DNA from: Actinomadura rupiterrae
GTDB lineage: Bacteria; Actinomycetota; Actinomycetes; Streptosporangiales; Streptosporangiaceae
Direction of reading: 5' to 3'
Length of the DNA stretch: 64,000 nt
Assembly: GCF_024172125.1 (NCBI RefSeq)
Contig: NZ_JAMZEA010000007.1
Span: forward strand, 310,001-374,000
Notes under the pieces: generated by a model
Databases searched by the model: none
Told to the model about the DNA's origin: nothing
What the model saw: only the letters and a program-made list of their open reading frames with translations
Translations under genes and position numbers: made by a program
Part shown: in pieces, positions 42,136 through 51,270 of the stretch
Layout: each line of letters opens with the position of its first letter
Numbering within the stretch: position 1 is the stretch's first letter

Positions 42136-42604
42136 CCCCGCCCGCCCGCTAACCCCCCCGCAGGACTCCGCCGCGCCCCCGCCTGGCCAACCCCGCGCAC
42201 CGACACCATGCGCCTCCCCGGCAGGCTCCGCACAACACCGCCGCGCCGCCCGCTTAGCGAACGCCGCGCAGCGACATCCGCGCGGTGACGTCCGGCAGGC
42301 TCCGCGCGGCGACGTCGCGCGCCTGCTGGGCGGCTCCGCGCGGCGACGCGGTGCACCCGTTCAGCAGACTCCGGACAGGGACCCCCTGCGGCCGTCCGGC
42401 AGGCTCCGCGCGACACGGCCGCGCGCTTGCTTGGCGAACCCCGGACGGCAACACCGTGCGTCCGCATGGGACCGCCGCGCAGCGGACACCGTGCGGCTCT
42501 TCGGCAAGTCCCGCGTGGCGGCGCCGTGCGCCTGCTTGGCGAACAGCCGCAGGGCGTCGCGGTGCGCGTGCGGGGCGGGATACGGCTGCGGTGTGGTGGT
42601 GGGC
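42136..42604. repeat. 469-bp convergent gap with four decayed ~70-100-bp repeats
   Basis: The gap between the LLM and LysR genes is filled with imperfect copies led by GGCAGGCTCCGCGCG or a close variant (near 42219, 42295, 42399 and 42501), each followed by GC-rich blocks such as GCCTGCTTGGCGAA. No reading frame has family similarity that I recognise. The structure looks like an expanded and decaying minisatellite. Confidence 0.6.
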
Positions 42605-43513
42605 TCAGGAGGGGGTGGGGGTTTGGTGGTCGGCGTGGGTGGCGGCGGCTTTGGTTAGGTGGGTTAGGACGGCGGCGGTGGCGGGCGGGTCGGGTGGGGC
42701 GCCGTGGACGGCGGCGCTGACCAGGCGGGTCTGGCCGTCCAGGGGGACCGTCCGGATGCCCTGGTGGCGGACCGCGTGCAGGGCGAGGGTGGGGAGCGTG
42801 GTGACGGCGAGGCCCTGCGCGACGAGGGCCTGCACGGCCACGTAGTCGTCGGTGGTGAAGGCGATGTCCGGGGTGAAGCCCTCGTCCGCGCAGGCCCGGA
42901 CGAGCTGCTCGCGGCACCGCTCGCAGCCGCCGATCCAGCGGCTCGCCGCGTGGTCGGCGAGGCTGTTTCCCGCTGTTTCCGCAGGCATGACCAGGTGCAA
43001 TGCCTCGGTGAGCAGGGGCGTGCGGCGGAGTCCGTTCCCCTCGGGAACGTCGTTCTCGTTGGCGTGCGCGAACACGACGGCGATGTCGATCTCGCCGGCG
43101 CGGAGGGCGCGGAGCGCTTCGGGCGGTTCGGCCTCGCTCAGGCGCAGCTCGACGTCCGGGTGGTCGGCGGCGAACGCGGCGGCGGCGACGGGGACGAAGG
43201 TTCCGAGCGCGGACGGGAAGGCGGCCAGGCGGACGCGGCCCGCGCGCAGGCCGGTGTGGGCGGCGAGTTCGGCTTCGGCGGCGTCCATCCGGCCGAGGAT
43301 CTCCTCGGCGCGTTCGGCGAGCATCCGCCCGGCGTCGGTGAGGCGGACGCCCCGGCCGACGCGCTGCACGAGGCGGCTGCCGGTCTCCGCCTCCAGGCGC
43401 GCGAGGTGGTGGCTGACGGAGGGTTGCGCGTAGCCGAGCGCGCGGGCGGCCTCGGTGACCGAGCCGTGCCTGGCCACCGCCGCCAGCACGCGCAGCCGGA
43501 CGACATCGAGCAT
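42605..43513 (-). CDS. LysR-family transcriptional regulator
   Basis: A 302-residue regulator. The N-terminal HTH spans residues 1-60 (RLRVLAAVARHGSVTEAARA, LGYAQPSVSHHLARLEAETG). It is followed by the two-subdomain ligand-binding fold (RLAAFPSALGTFVPVAAAAF, IDIAVVFAHAN). A CERC pair near residue 195 could be redox-sensing or metal-binding but is not diagnostic. It is divergent from the threonine-dehydratase-like gene and probably activates it; a T-N11-A dyad lies just upstream of its own start. Confidence 0.92.
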   Translation of the reverse strand: MLDVVRLRVLAAVARHGSVTEAARALGYAQPSVSHHLARLEAETGSRLVQRVGRGVRLTDAGRMLAERAEEILGRMDAAEAELAAHTGLRAGRVRLAAFPSALGTFVPVAAAAFAADHPDVELRLSEAEPPEALRALRAGEIDIAVVFAHANENDVPEGNGLRRTPLLTEALHLVMPAETAGNSLADHAASRWIGGCERCREQLVRACADEGFTPDIAFTTDDYVAVQALVAQGLAVTTLPTLALHAVRHQGIRTVPLDGQTRLVSAAVHGAPPDPPATAAVLTHLTKAAATHADHQTPTPS

Positions 43514-43521
43514 GCCCTGAA

Positions 43522-43542
43522 CATATCAACGGTGTCGATGTG
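43522..43542. promoter_or_regulatory. LysR-box dyad
   Basis: CATATC-N9-GATGTG is a dyad with one mismatch, containing the T-N11-A core of LysR sites. It is 9 bp upstream of the lysR start and 55 bp from the divergent gene. Confidence 0.55.
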
Positions 43543-43597
43543 TTCCAGAGAGGATTGGCATTGGACCTATGGGTTGGCCGGTCGCGACCATGGGCGC

Positions 43598-44542
43598 ATG
43601 CGACTTCCCGTGTTCGACGACGTCCTCGCCGCCCGCGACCTGCTGGCCTCCCGGCTGCCCGCCACGCCGATGTGGTCCTACCCGGTACTGGACGAGGCGG
43701 CGGGCGCCTCGGTGTTCGTGAAGCACGAGAACGTCCAGCCCACGGGCGCTTTCAAGGTGCGCGGCGGGCTGACGCTGCTGGCCGGGATGACGCCGGAGCA
43801 GCGCGCCCGCGGGCTCGTCACCTACTCGACCGGCAACCACGCCCAGTCGATCGCCTACGCGTGTGCCGAGTACGGCGCGCCCTGCACGGTCGTCATGCCG
43901 GAGGGCGCGAGCGAGGAGAAGGTCCGCGGGACGCGCGGCTACGGCGCGCGGGTCCTCCTGGCGGGCGCGGACATGGCCGAGGCGCAGAAGGCGGCCGAGG
44001 CCCTGTCCGATGAGTTCCTGCTGGTCAGCCCGGGCGACACGCCCGAATTGATGGCCGGGGTCGGCACCGCCTACCTGGAGATCTTCGAGGCGCGGGATGG
44101 CCTGGACGCGGTGATCGTCCCGGTCGGCAGCGGCACCGGGGCCGCCGCCGCGTGCCTGGTCGCCGCCGCCGTCGCGCCGCGCTGCCGGGTGATCGCCGTC
44201 CAGTCCGCGTCCTCGCCCGCGGCGCACGACTCGTGGGCGGCCGGGCACACCGTAGAACGTCCGAACCGCACGGTCGTGGAGGGCCTGGCCACAGGACGCG
44301 GCTTCGAGCTGCCGCAACGCCTGCTGCGCTCGCGGCTGGCCGAGTTCCGGCTGGTTTCGGACGAGCAGATCCGGACGGCCCAAAGTGTTTTCGCCACGCA
44401 CGCGCACACCCTCGCGGAAGGCGCGGGCGCGGCCGCCCTCGCCGCCGTCCTCGCCGCCCCGGACGACTTCGCAGGCCAACGCATCGCCGTCATCTGCACC
44501 GGCGGCAACGCCCCCAAGCCCGAAATCGCCGCCCTCGCCTAA
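43598..44542 (+). CDS. Threonine/serine dehydratase-like PLP enzyme
   Basis: A 314-residue fold-type II PLP enzyme. The Schiff-base lysine is in NVQPTGAFKVRGG, the phosphate-binding loop is VIVPVGSGTGAA, and the end is ICTGGNAPKPE. It lacks an ACT regulatory domain, so it is the catabolic or ectoine-type (EutB-like) form rather than biosynthetic IlvA. It may deaminate threonine, serine or a hydroxy-amino acid. ATG 43598 has little ribosome-binding site and could be leaderless. Divergent pairing with LysR is a typical amino-acid-catabolism layout. Confidence 0.88.
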   Translation: MRLPVFDDVLAARDLLASRLPATPMWSYPVLDEAAGASVFVKHENVQPTGAFKVRGGLTLLAGMTPEQRARGLVTYSTGNHAQSIAYACAEYGAPCTVVMPEGASEEKVRGTRGYGARVLLAGADMAEAQKAAEALSDEFLLVSPGDTPELMAGVGTAYLEIFEARDGLDAVIVPVGSGTGAAAACLVAAAVAPRCRVIAVQSASSPAAHDSWAAGHTVERPNRTVVEGLATGRGFELPQRLLRSRLAEFRLVSDEQIRTAQSVFATHAHTLAEGAGAAALAAVLAAPDDFAGQRIAVICTGGNAPKPEIAALA

Positions 44543-44572
44543 CCGAACCACGAGCCCGACGAGTACGACATC

Positions 44573-44677
44573 AGGCGTCGCACAACCGGGCAGCGCGCCC
44601 GGTTGAGCGCAAAGCCGGGTGCTGCTCAACCGAACCGCACGTCCGGTGCGCGGGGGCCTAGGCGTCGCTTAACCGGG
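44573..44677. repeat. 18-bp direct repeats in the gap before the kinase
   Basis: AGGCGTCGC-A/T-C/T-AACCGGG occurs at 44573-44590 and 44660-44677, an offset of 87 bp, with CTCAACCG variants between them. The gap is convergent, like the others that hold repeats. Confidence 0.5.
44583..44605. terminator. Terminator hairpin after the dehydratase gene
   Basis: CAACCGGGC pairs perfectly with GCCCGGTTG around AGCGC, 40 bp after the dehydratase stop. It could serve both converging genes. Confidence 0.6.
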
Positions 44678-44725
44678 TCGAGCGGGTGGTGAGCTTGACG
44701 GGAGGCGGCGGGTTGCCGGGTGGGG

Positions 44726-47700
44726 TCAAGGGGTGGTGGGGACGGTCCAGGTCCAGTCGAGTTCCCATAGGCGGATGTGGCCGGAGGCGCTGCCGGTGAG
44801 GGCGTGGAAGCCGTCGTAGGTGGCGGCGATCGCCATGGTTCCGCGGTCGGGTTCGGCGGCGGTGCGGATGTGCGAGGCGTCGCGCAGGTCCCAGATCTGG
44901 AGGGCTCCGCCGGAGCCGGCGGCGAGGACGAAACGACCGTCGTCGGTCAGGGCGCTGCCGTTGGACGACTGCTTCTCGCGCATCGTGGGGCCCGGTTCCC
45001 CTGTTTCGGTCGTCCAGTGGGCGATGCCGCCTCCGTCGCCGCCGGTCATGCTCGCCACGACGCGGCGGCCGTCCGGGGTGAGGCGGGCGTTCTTCGCCGC
45101 GAGCCGGCCGGTCGCGTAGCTGAAAACAGCGAGGCATTCGCCCGTCCCGGCGTCCCAGAGGCGGACGGACGCGTCGTACCCGCCGGACACGACGCGGCGG
45201 CCGTCCGGGGCGAACCAGAGGGAGGTGATCTGGCCGCGGTGGCCCGTGAAGGTGCGCAGGACGCGGGCGCTTCCGAGGTCCCAGAGGACGAAGTCGCGGT
45301 GGAACGGGATCAGGGCCGTCCGGCCGTCCGGGCTGATCCGCGCGGTCGACCGGTACCCGTCCGGCAGGCCGGTGACCTCGGTGCCCTCCCCTGTTTCGGT
45401 CGACCACAACAGCACGCGGCGGTCGCGTCCCACCGACAGGGCACGCGTGCCGTCCGCGCTCAGGCTGACCGATTCCACGAGGTTGGTGTGTCCCTTGAGG
45501 ACGGTCCGGCATTCGCGCCGCGCCAGATCCCAGATTCGGACGGTCCGGTCGGCGCTCGCCGAAGCCCCGACAGGCGCTTCGGCCGCCGCGTCGATGGACC
45601 AGATGCTGGCGGTGTGTCCGCTGAGGTCCGCGGCGATCCAGGTCGAGCGCAACCCGTCGCGGGCGGCGTGGCGTCCGAAACCCCGCCAGGCGTTGAGCGT
45701 CAGGTCGGAGCGTTCGTGACCGGGCACTTCGCGGGCCCGCTTCAGGGCGTCCAGCGCCCTGGGCAGGTCGCGCTGGTTCAGGGCCTGCCCGTACTCGGCG
45801 ATCAGCGAGGCGGCGCGCGCGGACAGCTCGTCCAGCTCGGCATGGCCGCGCGGGCGGCTGAGGCGGAAGGGCGCGTGCGGCGTCCGGGACGGAAGGCCCC
45901 ACGTGATGAGGGTGTCGTCGTCGGCGGCGCTCAAGGCCAGGCCCGGTAGCGGGACCGCCAGCGCGGAGACGACGTCGCGGTGGCCGCGCAGGGTGCGCAG
46001 GCAGCGTCCGGTGTGGGTCTCCCAGATTCGGACGGTCCTGTCGCGGCTTGTGGACACGACGAAAGCGTCGCCGCTGAACGCGACGCCGGTGACGCCGTCC
46101 TCGTGGCCGGTGAAAGTGCGCAGGCAGCGGCCGTGCACGAGGTCCCAGAGCCGGATCGTCCGGTCCGACTGGAACCTGCCGCCGGACAGCGCGGTCCGGC
46201 CGTCGGCGCTGATGGCGAGGGTTCCGATCGGACCGGAATGGCCTTTCAGTTCCTGCCGGCCGGTTTCCCGGTCGACCGTCCAGACGGATTTGTCCCAGCC
46301 GCCCGCGACGGTTCTCAGGCCGTCGGTCTCGACGGCCGTCAGTCCCTCGGCGCTGTCGCCGATGAAGCCGAGGAACTCGCCGGTCCTGCCGTTCCAGACG
46401 TGGACCTTCCCGGTGGACGCCGCGCAGAGGACGATCAGGTCGTCCCCGTGCGTGTGGAGCCGGACGGCCCCGATGGCGCGTCCGTGCGGATTCGGTCCGT
46501 CCACTCGCCAGGCGTTAAGGAGCCGACCGGAATCCAGATCCCACAGCTGGACGGTGTTCAGGCCCACGCCCGAAACAGCGTGGCGCCCGGTCGCGTCGAC
46601 ATCGACCGAAAGCACCCCGCGGTCGTGCGCCTGGATCGTCGTGACATGGCGCTGGCCGGCGACGTCCCACAAGGAGACCTCGCCGCCGTAGCTGCCGGTC
46701 ACGACGTACTTGCCGCCCGGCGAGAAACGCATCGCGAGCTCGAAGTCCTGCCTGCGCTGCCAGGGCATCTTCTTCTTGTCGAGCCGCTGCCAGGGCGGGT
46801 TCCACGTGTTTCGGACGACCGCCCGCCCGGTTTCGGGATCGGACGCCAGCGCCAGGGCCGCCGCCGCGTCCTGGTCGTCCGGCGCCTCGTGGATCACCCG
46901 CCGCAGCAGCTCGTGGGCGGCCTCCGGGTCGCCGCGCTCCAGGTGGACGAGCCCGAGCAGGTAGCGGACCTGCCACGGATCGCCGGTCCCCGCGCCGACC
47001 CCTTCCAGGTCGGAAACGAGCCGCTCGTCGGTGATCTCGCCGCCGCGCCAGCGCGTCAGCCCGAGGTTGAACGTCGCCTCCGCATGGTGCGGATCCGCCT
47101 CGATGGCCTCCTCGAACGTCCGGCGCGCGTCGTCCGGGCGGCCGAGGTCGAGCAGCGACAGGGCGCGGTTGTTCAGCTCGTCGGCGCGCAGCCGGGCGGC
47201 GCGGGGCATGGTGCGCGGGTAGGGGCGCCCGGCGAACCGCCGGTAGGCGTCCGCGAAGTCGCCCGCGACCTCGGCCATCGTGCGCGGGCGCCGGTCCGGG
47301 TCAAGCTCCAGGCAGCGGGCGAGCAGCTCGGCGATCGAGTCGGGGACGCGCCCCTGCCTCCGCCACAGGTCGAGCGTCCTGCCGGCGAGCGGCCCGGCCC
47401 GCCAGACCACCTCGCCGGTGAACATCTGCAATACCGACGCGCCGAAACTATAAATGTCGGTACGCCGACCGACCGGAAGCCCCTCCGCCTGCTCGGGGGA
47501 CGCGTACGCCGGCGTCAGCCCGCCGGTCGGAACCAGCACGCTCCCGTCATCGTCCACCGCGTCGCGAGGCGCACTGCTCCCGTCGGCCGACGCACCGCGC
47601 GGCGGAAAGCTGCCGTCATCGTCCACCGCATCGCGTGGCGAACGGCCTCCGTCGCCCGAGGTCCCGCGAGGCGCAGGGCTCCCGTCGGCCGGTGCGCTGC

Positions 47701-48352
47701 GCGGCGGAAAGCTCCCGTCGCCTGACGCGTCGCGTGGCGGGAGGCTCCCGTTGCCCGATGTGCTGCGCGGCGGAGAGCTGGCGTCGCTCGGTGGGAGGCT
47801 GCCGTCGCCTGGGAGTGTGCGGGGTGGCTTGGGGACGGGGCGGGCGCGGGCCAGGCCGAAGTCGGTGATCTTGGCGATGCCGTCCGCGTCGATCAGGACG
47901 TTCGCGGGCTTGACGTCCTGGTGGACGAGCCCGCTCGCGTGCGCGTGCTCCAGCCCCCACGCCATCTGGACGGCCAGGTCGAGGATCCGCTCCAGGCCCC
48001 GGCCCTCGTAGAGGCGGCCGTCGCGGATCCAGTCGAGCAGGCTGCCGCCCGGGACGTACTCGGCGAACACCCGCGGGATGCCGTCGACCGTCCGGACGTA
48101 GTGGCAGTTGCACACGTTCGGGTGCAGGCCGAGCGACACCCACGCGTCCGCCTCGGCGACGAACCGGTCCCGGTCCCCGGCGTCCCGGAACAGCTCGGCG
48201 CGCGGCGACTTCACCGCCAGGTCGACGCCCCATTCGAGGTGCCGGACGCGGTAGACGAGCCCCATCCCGCCCTGCCCGTGGATCCGGGTCACCCGGTAGC
48301 GGCCGTCCACGACGTCGCCGATGCGCCATTCCGCCGTTCCGTCCTCGACCAC
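44726..48352 (-). CDS. Ser/Thr protein kinase with TPR region and two WD40 propellers
   Basis: A protein of about 1208 residues. The Hanks-type kinase has GQGGMGLVYRVRH, catalytic HQDVKPANVLID (HQD in place of HRD) and DFG at Asp164. Between DFG and the SPEQ glutamate (residue 287) lie 123 residues instead of the usual 20-35, made of 11-12-residue Asp/Gly/Ser/Pro repeats. A TPR-like region follows (about 400-520), then about 14 WD40 blades in two groups split by a helical linker (about residues 860-930). No transmembrane helix is seen, so it is probably cytosolic. GTG 48352 has AGAGGGGA upstream; a TTG at 48385 lacks one. Confidence 0.9.
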   Translation of the reverse strand: MVEDGTAEWRIGDVVDGRYRVTRIHGQGGMGLVYRVRHLEWGVDLAVKSPRAELFRDAGDRDRFVAEADAWVSLGLHPNVCNCHYVRTVDGIPRVFAEYVPGGSLLDWIRDGRLYEGRGLERILDLAVQMAWGLEHAHASGLVHQDVKPANVLIDADGIAKITDFGLARARPVPKPPRTLPGDGSLPPSDASSPPRSTSGNGSLPPRDASGDGSFPPRSAPADGSPAPRGTSGDGGRSPRDAVDDDGSFPPRGASADGSSAPRDAVDDDGSVLVPTGGLTPAYASPEQAEGLPVGRRTDIYSFGASVLQMFTGEVVWRAGPLAGRTLDLWRRQGRVPDSIAELLARCLELDPDRRPRTMAEVAGDFADAYRRFAGRPYPRTMPRAARLRADELNNRALSLLDLGRPDDARRTFEEAIEADPHHAEATFNLGLTRWRGGEITDERLVSDLEGVGAGTGDPWQVRYLLGLVHLERGDPEAAHELLRRVIHEAPDDQDAAAALALASDPETGRAVVRNTWNPPWQRLDKKKMPWQRRQDFELAMRFSPGGKYVVTGSYGGEVSLWDVAGQRHVTTIQAHDRGVLSVDVDATGRHAVSGVGLNTVQLWDLDSGRLLNAWRVDGPNPHGRAIGAVRLHTHGDDLIVLCAASTGKVHVWNGRTGEFLGFIGDSAEGLTAVETDGLRTVAGGWDKSVWTVDRETGRQELKGHSGPIGTLAISADGRTALSGGRFQSDRTIRLWDLVHGRCLRTFTGHEDGVTGVAFSGDAFVVSTSRDRTVRIWETHTGRCLRTLRGHRDVVSALAVPLPGLALSAADDDTLITWGLPSRTPHAPFRLSRPRGHAELDELSARAASLIAEYGQALNQRDLPRALDALKRAREVPGHERSDLTLNAWRGFGRHAARDGLRSTWIAADLSGHTASIWSIDAAAEAPVGASASADRTVRIWDLARRECRTVLKGHTNLVESVSLSADGTRALSVGRDRRVLLWSTETGEGTEVTGLPDGYRSTARISPDGRTALIPFHRDFVLWDLGSARVLRTFTGHRGQITSLWFAPDGRRVVSGGYDASVRLWDAGTGECLAVFSYATGRLAAKNARLTPDGRRVVASMTGGDGGGIAHWTTETGEPGPTMREKQSSNGSALTDDGRFVLAAGSGGALQIWDLRDASHIRTAAEPDRGTMAIAATYDGFHALTGSASGHIRLWELDWTWTVPTTP

Positions 48353-48464
48353 ATCGTCCCCTCTGGTGGCGATCCGCACCGCCAAGCTTGGCCGCGCGGC
48401 GGTGCGGAAACAAGGTCGGCATTGGGTCTGTCCTCCGCCTCCCGGCCGCCGTTAAGTTCGATCG

Positions 48465-48845
48465 GTGAACGAGAAAGTCGGTACAGAACCGAAATTCAAC
48501 GAGGCGCTGGCCTACCCGAAGGCCGTGCGCGTCGGGCAGTCCGTCTGGATGGGCGGCACGACCGCCGCGGGACCGGACGGCGCGGTCGGCGGGGACGACG
48601 TCATCGCCCAGACCACCGAGGTGATCCGGCGCATCGACATCGCGCTGCGCCAGGTCGGGTCGCGGCTGGACGAGATCGTCCGGATCCGCGTCTACGTGAC
48701 CGACATCGGCCGCTGGCCCGAGATCGTCACCGTGCTCCGCCAGTTCTTCCCGCACCGTCCCGCCGCCACCCTGGTCGAGGTGAGCCGCCTGCTCTCCCCG
48801 TCCCTGCTCGTCGAGATGGAGGCCGACGCCGTAGTCCGCGGCTGA
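48465..48845 (+). CDS. RidA/YjgF/YER057c-family protein
   Basis: A 126-residue trimeric RidA fold: AYPKAVRVGQSVWMGGTTA, RIDIALRQVGSRLDEIVRIRVYVTDI and the ligand-site arginine and Glu region in EVSRLLSPSLLVEMEADAVV. RidA members hydrolyse reactive enamine/imine intermediates made by PLP enzymes, although this subgroup may have another role. A threonine-dehydratase-like gene lies 4 kb away. GTG 48465 is the start; it is divergent from the kinase with 112 bp between them. Confidence 0.9.
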   Translation: MNEKVGTEPKFNEALAYPKAVRVGQSVWMGGTTAAGPDGAVGGDDVIAQTTEVIRRIDIALRQVGSRLDEIVRIRVYVTDIGRWPEIVTVLRQFFPHRPAATLVEVSRLLSPSLLVEMEADAVVRG

Positions 48846-49063
48846 CCCGCGCCGCGCCCACCCCGCCACCCCGCTCAGCTCCCCCACACCGCTCGTCCGT
48901 TCAGGCGCGCCTCACCCCGCCCGCCGCGCCCCGGCCGAGCACCACCCGCCGCGTCCCGCCCGAGCAGCCGCACGCCGCGCCCTGGCCGAGCACCTGCACG
49001 CCGCACCCCGACCGAGCACACGACTGCCACGCCTCGGCCGAGCAGCCGACTGCCCGCGACGCT
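48846..49063. repeat. 25-26-bp tandem repeats in a convergent gap
   Basis: The core CCGAGC recurs at 48935, 48960, 48986, 49012 and 49038, within units ending in GCACGCCGC-like sequence. No gene or clear terminator is seen. Confidence 0.65.
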
Positions 49064-51208
49064 TCAGCCGTCTAGCTCCCCCAGCACGGAGATCAGCCGC
49101 GCACGCTCCTCCTCGTCCGCGCGGACCTGGCCTCCGTAGACGCCGAAGCGCGAGATCGGCGCGTCGCCGTGGGCGAGTTCCTCCAGTTCCGGCAGCAGCG
49201 GCAACGCGTCCTCGCCCAGCTCGCGCAGCGCGTCCACGAACCACGTCCCGACGCCCACCTGCCGGACGCGCAGGCGGAGCGCCTCGACGAGCGGCTCGCT
49301 CTCCCCCGTGATCCGGAAGAACGCGAGCGCGGCGACGTCGTAGTCATGCCGGTCGTGCAACCGCTTCCGCACCCGCCGGTCGAGTTCGGCCCCGGCCCGG
49401 CCAAGCAGGCCCGCCAATTCGAGCGCATCCCTGGTGTACCGGCCGGCGTCCAGCGCGTCCGCGGCCGCGTGAATCGCGGGGGCGGTCTCACCGGCATGGA
49501 GAAGGATGCGGGACGCCTCGATCCGGTCCTGGTAGACGCCTGGATCTTCCGGCGCGGGATCGTCTCCGGGTGCGGCGGCCTCGCGCAGGGCGTCGAGCAG
49601 GCCGTCCAGCGGGAGATCATGTTGGAGCGCCGTCCGTGCGGCGAGCAACCCTTCGCCATCGGCAGCGGCGGCCGGGATGGCGCTGCCGAGCGGGCCGCTG
49701 TCTCCGGTGATGGCGGCCAGCGCTCCCGCGCATGCGAGCCGCTGTTTCCAGGACGCCGTCGTGTCGTCATGAACGCGGGTCAGGACGGGCACCGCCGAGG
49801 ATGCGGCCTTTCCGATCGCGCCGAGCGCCCGAACCGCGTGCCAGCGGTCGTCCGGGACGAGCGCGATCAGCTCGGGCACCGCTTCGGCCGCGTCCGGACC
49901 CCACTTGAGCGGCAGGTAGGTCAGCAGGGTGCCCTCGTTGTGCCAGTGCCGCCAGTCCTCGTCACCCGGCTCCATGCGGGTCGGCAGCGCGGCCAGGCGT
50001 TCCCGAAGCGCGGTGAGGATCGCCGGGTCGCAGGGCGACTCCGACTCGGCGGGCAGCCTCAGCACATCGGTGGTCAGGCGGCCGGCGCGCAGGGCGGCGC
50101 AGAACGGCTCGCGCCAGCGGTCGTCACCGAGCCCGATGAGGATCTCCAAGGCGAGGTTGAACAGGCGTCCCTCGTCCGAGGTGACATCCCGAAACCCGCC
50201 GGGCGGCGCAGCCGAAAGGAAGGCCGCCAACGACTCGGCCACACGGGGAGCCGCCTCCCGGACGTCACGGACGGCGAAAGCGGCCGCGACCCGGACGCCG
50301 AGATCGGGATGACCGACGGCCTCGGCCAGCAGCGGCGCCAGCCGGATCCGCGCGGCCCGCGACCCCACGCAGCGCTCGTACACGGCGTTGACCGCCGCGA
50401 GCGCCGCGTCGGGCGTCCGGTCGAGCGCCGCGTCGGGCGTCCGGTCGAGCATCGCGCGGTTGAACGCCGCGAAGGACGCGTCGTCCAGCCGCGAAACGAT
50501 CTCCTCGAACGGCCTGGGAGCCCAGATCCAGCCCTGCAGCGGCTCGCCCTGCGACCAGCAGTCGCCGAACGCCGCGGCGGCCTCGTCGGACCAGGGAAGG
50601 CCGGCGGTGACCGAGGCCCAGAGCGCTCCGGCGCGCACCGCGTCCGGGTTGGCCGGCGCGAGTTCCGCCTCCAGCCAGTCCGCGCTGTCCAGAGGGGCGA
50701 GCCGCGCCGCGGCGGCGAGGAGGCCCGCCACCACGAGCGGCGACGGCTCGGCCTCCCGCCGCGTCCGGAGCGCGGGCAGCACTTGACCAGCCGTTTCGCT
50801 GGGCAGGTGGCCGAGGACGTACGTGGCGGCGTGCCTGATGTCGGCGTCCAGGTCGTCCAGGAGGGCGAGCAGGATTCCGATCTCCCGCACCAGGGCCGCA
50901 TCGACGTCGTTGCGGATGGCATCCGACGCGTCCTCGGCCGCAGCGATCGCACTCAGCAGATGCACCAGGCTCGTGCGCCCGCGCGTACCGGCGTCGGCGG
51001 CAAGGCGCGCGATGAACGGCACCGCGTACGGCGTGGCCGAGTAGAGCGTGCCCTGGTGGTAGATGCTGCCGAACAGATAGTCCGTGGCTTCTTCGACGGC
51101 CTCGTCGTCCAGACTGGCGAGGTCCCGCAGAACGCCCGGGATGTCGTTTGCCGGGCCGTAGGCGTGGGTGAGCGCGGGCCAGTCGATGTCGTCGAGACCG
51201 GGGAGCAT
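49064..51208 (-). CDS. HEAT-repeat-like protein
   Basis: A 714-residue all-helical protein. It starts LPGLDDIDWPALTHAYGPAND, with repeated two-helix units such as DIRHAATYVLGHLPSETAGQVL and VRVAAAFAVRDVREAAPRVAE. Actinobacteria encode many such HEAT-like proteins of unknown function, probably scaffolds. ATG 51208 has AAGGAAC upstream. A short in-frame duplication, RTPDAALDRTPDAAL, lies near residue 255. No catalytic motif is visible. Confidence 0.8.
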   Translation of the reverse strand: MLPGLDDIDWPALTHAYGPANDIPGVLRDLASLDDEAVEEATDYLFGSIYHQGTLYSATPYAVPFIARLAADAGTRGRTSLVHLLSAIAAAEDASDAIRNDVDAALVREIGILLALLDDLDADIRHAATYVLGHLPSETAGQVLPALRTRREAEPSPLVVAGLLAAAARLAPLDSADWLEAELAPANPDAVRAGALWASVTAGLPWSDEAAAAFGDCWSQGEPLQGWIWAPRPFEEIVSRLDDASFAAFNRAMLDRTPDAALDRTPDAALAAVNAVYERCVGSRAARIRLAPLLAEAVGHPDLGVRVAAAFAVRDVREAAPRVAESLAAFLSAAPPGGFRDVTSDEGRLFNLALEILIGLGDDRWREPFCAALRAGRLTTDVLRLPAESESPCDPAILTALRERLAALPTRMEPGDEDWRHWHNEGTLLTYLPLKWGPDAAEAVPELIALVPDDRWHAVRALGAIGKAASSAVPVLTRVHDDTTASWKQRLACAGALAAITGDSGPLGSAIPAAAADGEGLLAARTALQHDLPLDGLLDALREAAAPGDDPAPEDPGVYQDRIEASRILLHAGETAPAIHAAADALDAGRYTRDALELAGLLGRAGAELDRRVRKRLHDRHDYDVAALAFFRITGESEPLVEALRLRVRQVGVGTWFVDALRELGEDALPLLPELEELAHGDAPISRFGVYGGQVRADEEERARLISVLGELDG

Positions 51209-51270
51209 TCGCGGGGGTTCCTTCCGTCCTCGGCGCGATCGGCGGTCAGCCTAGCCGGGGGCGGTGGGGT

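Noticed and set aside
48353..48385. Kinase start at TTG 48385
   Set aside because: No ribosome-binding site, whereas GTG 48352 has AGAGGGGA at good spacing and removes no domain residue.
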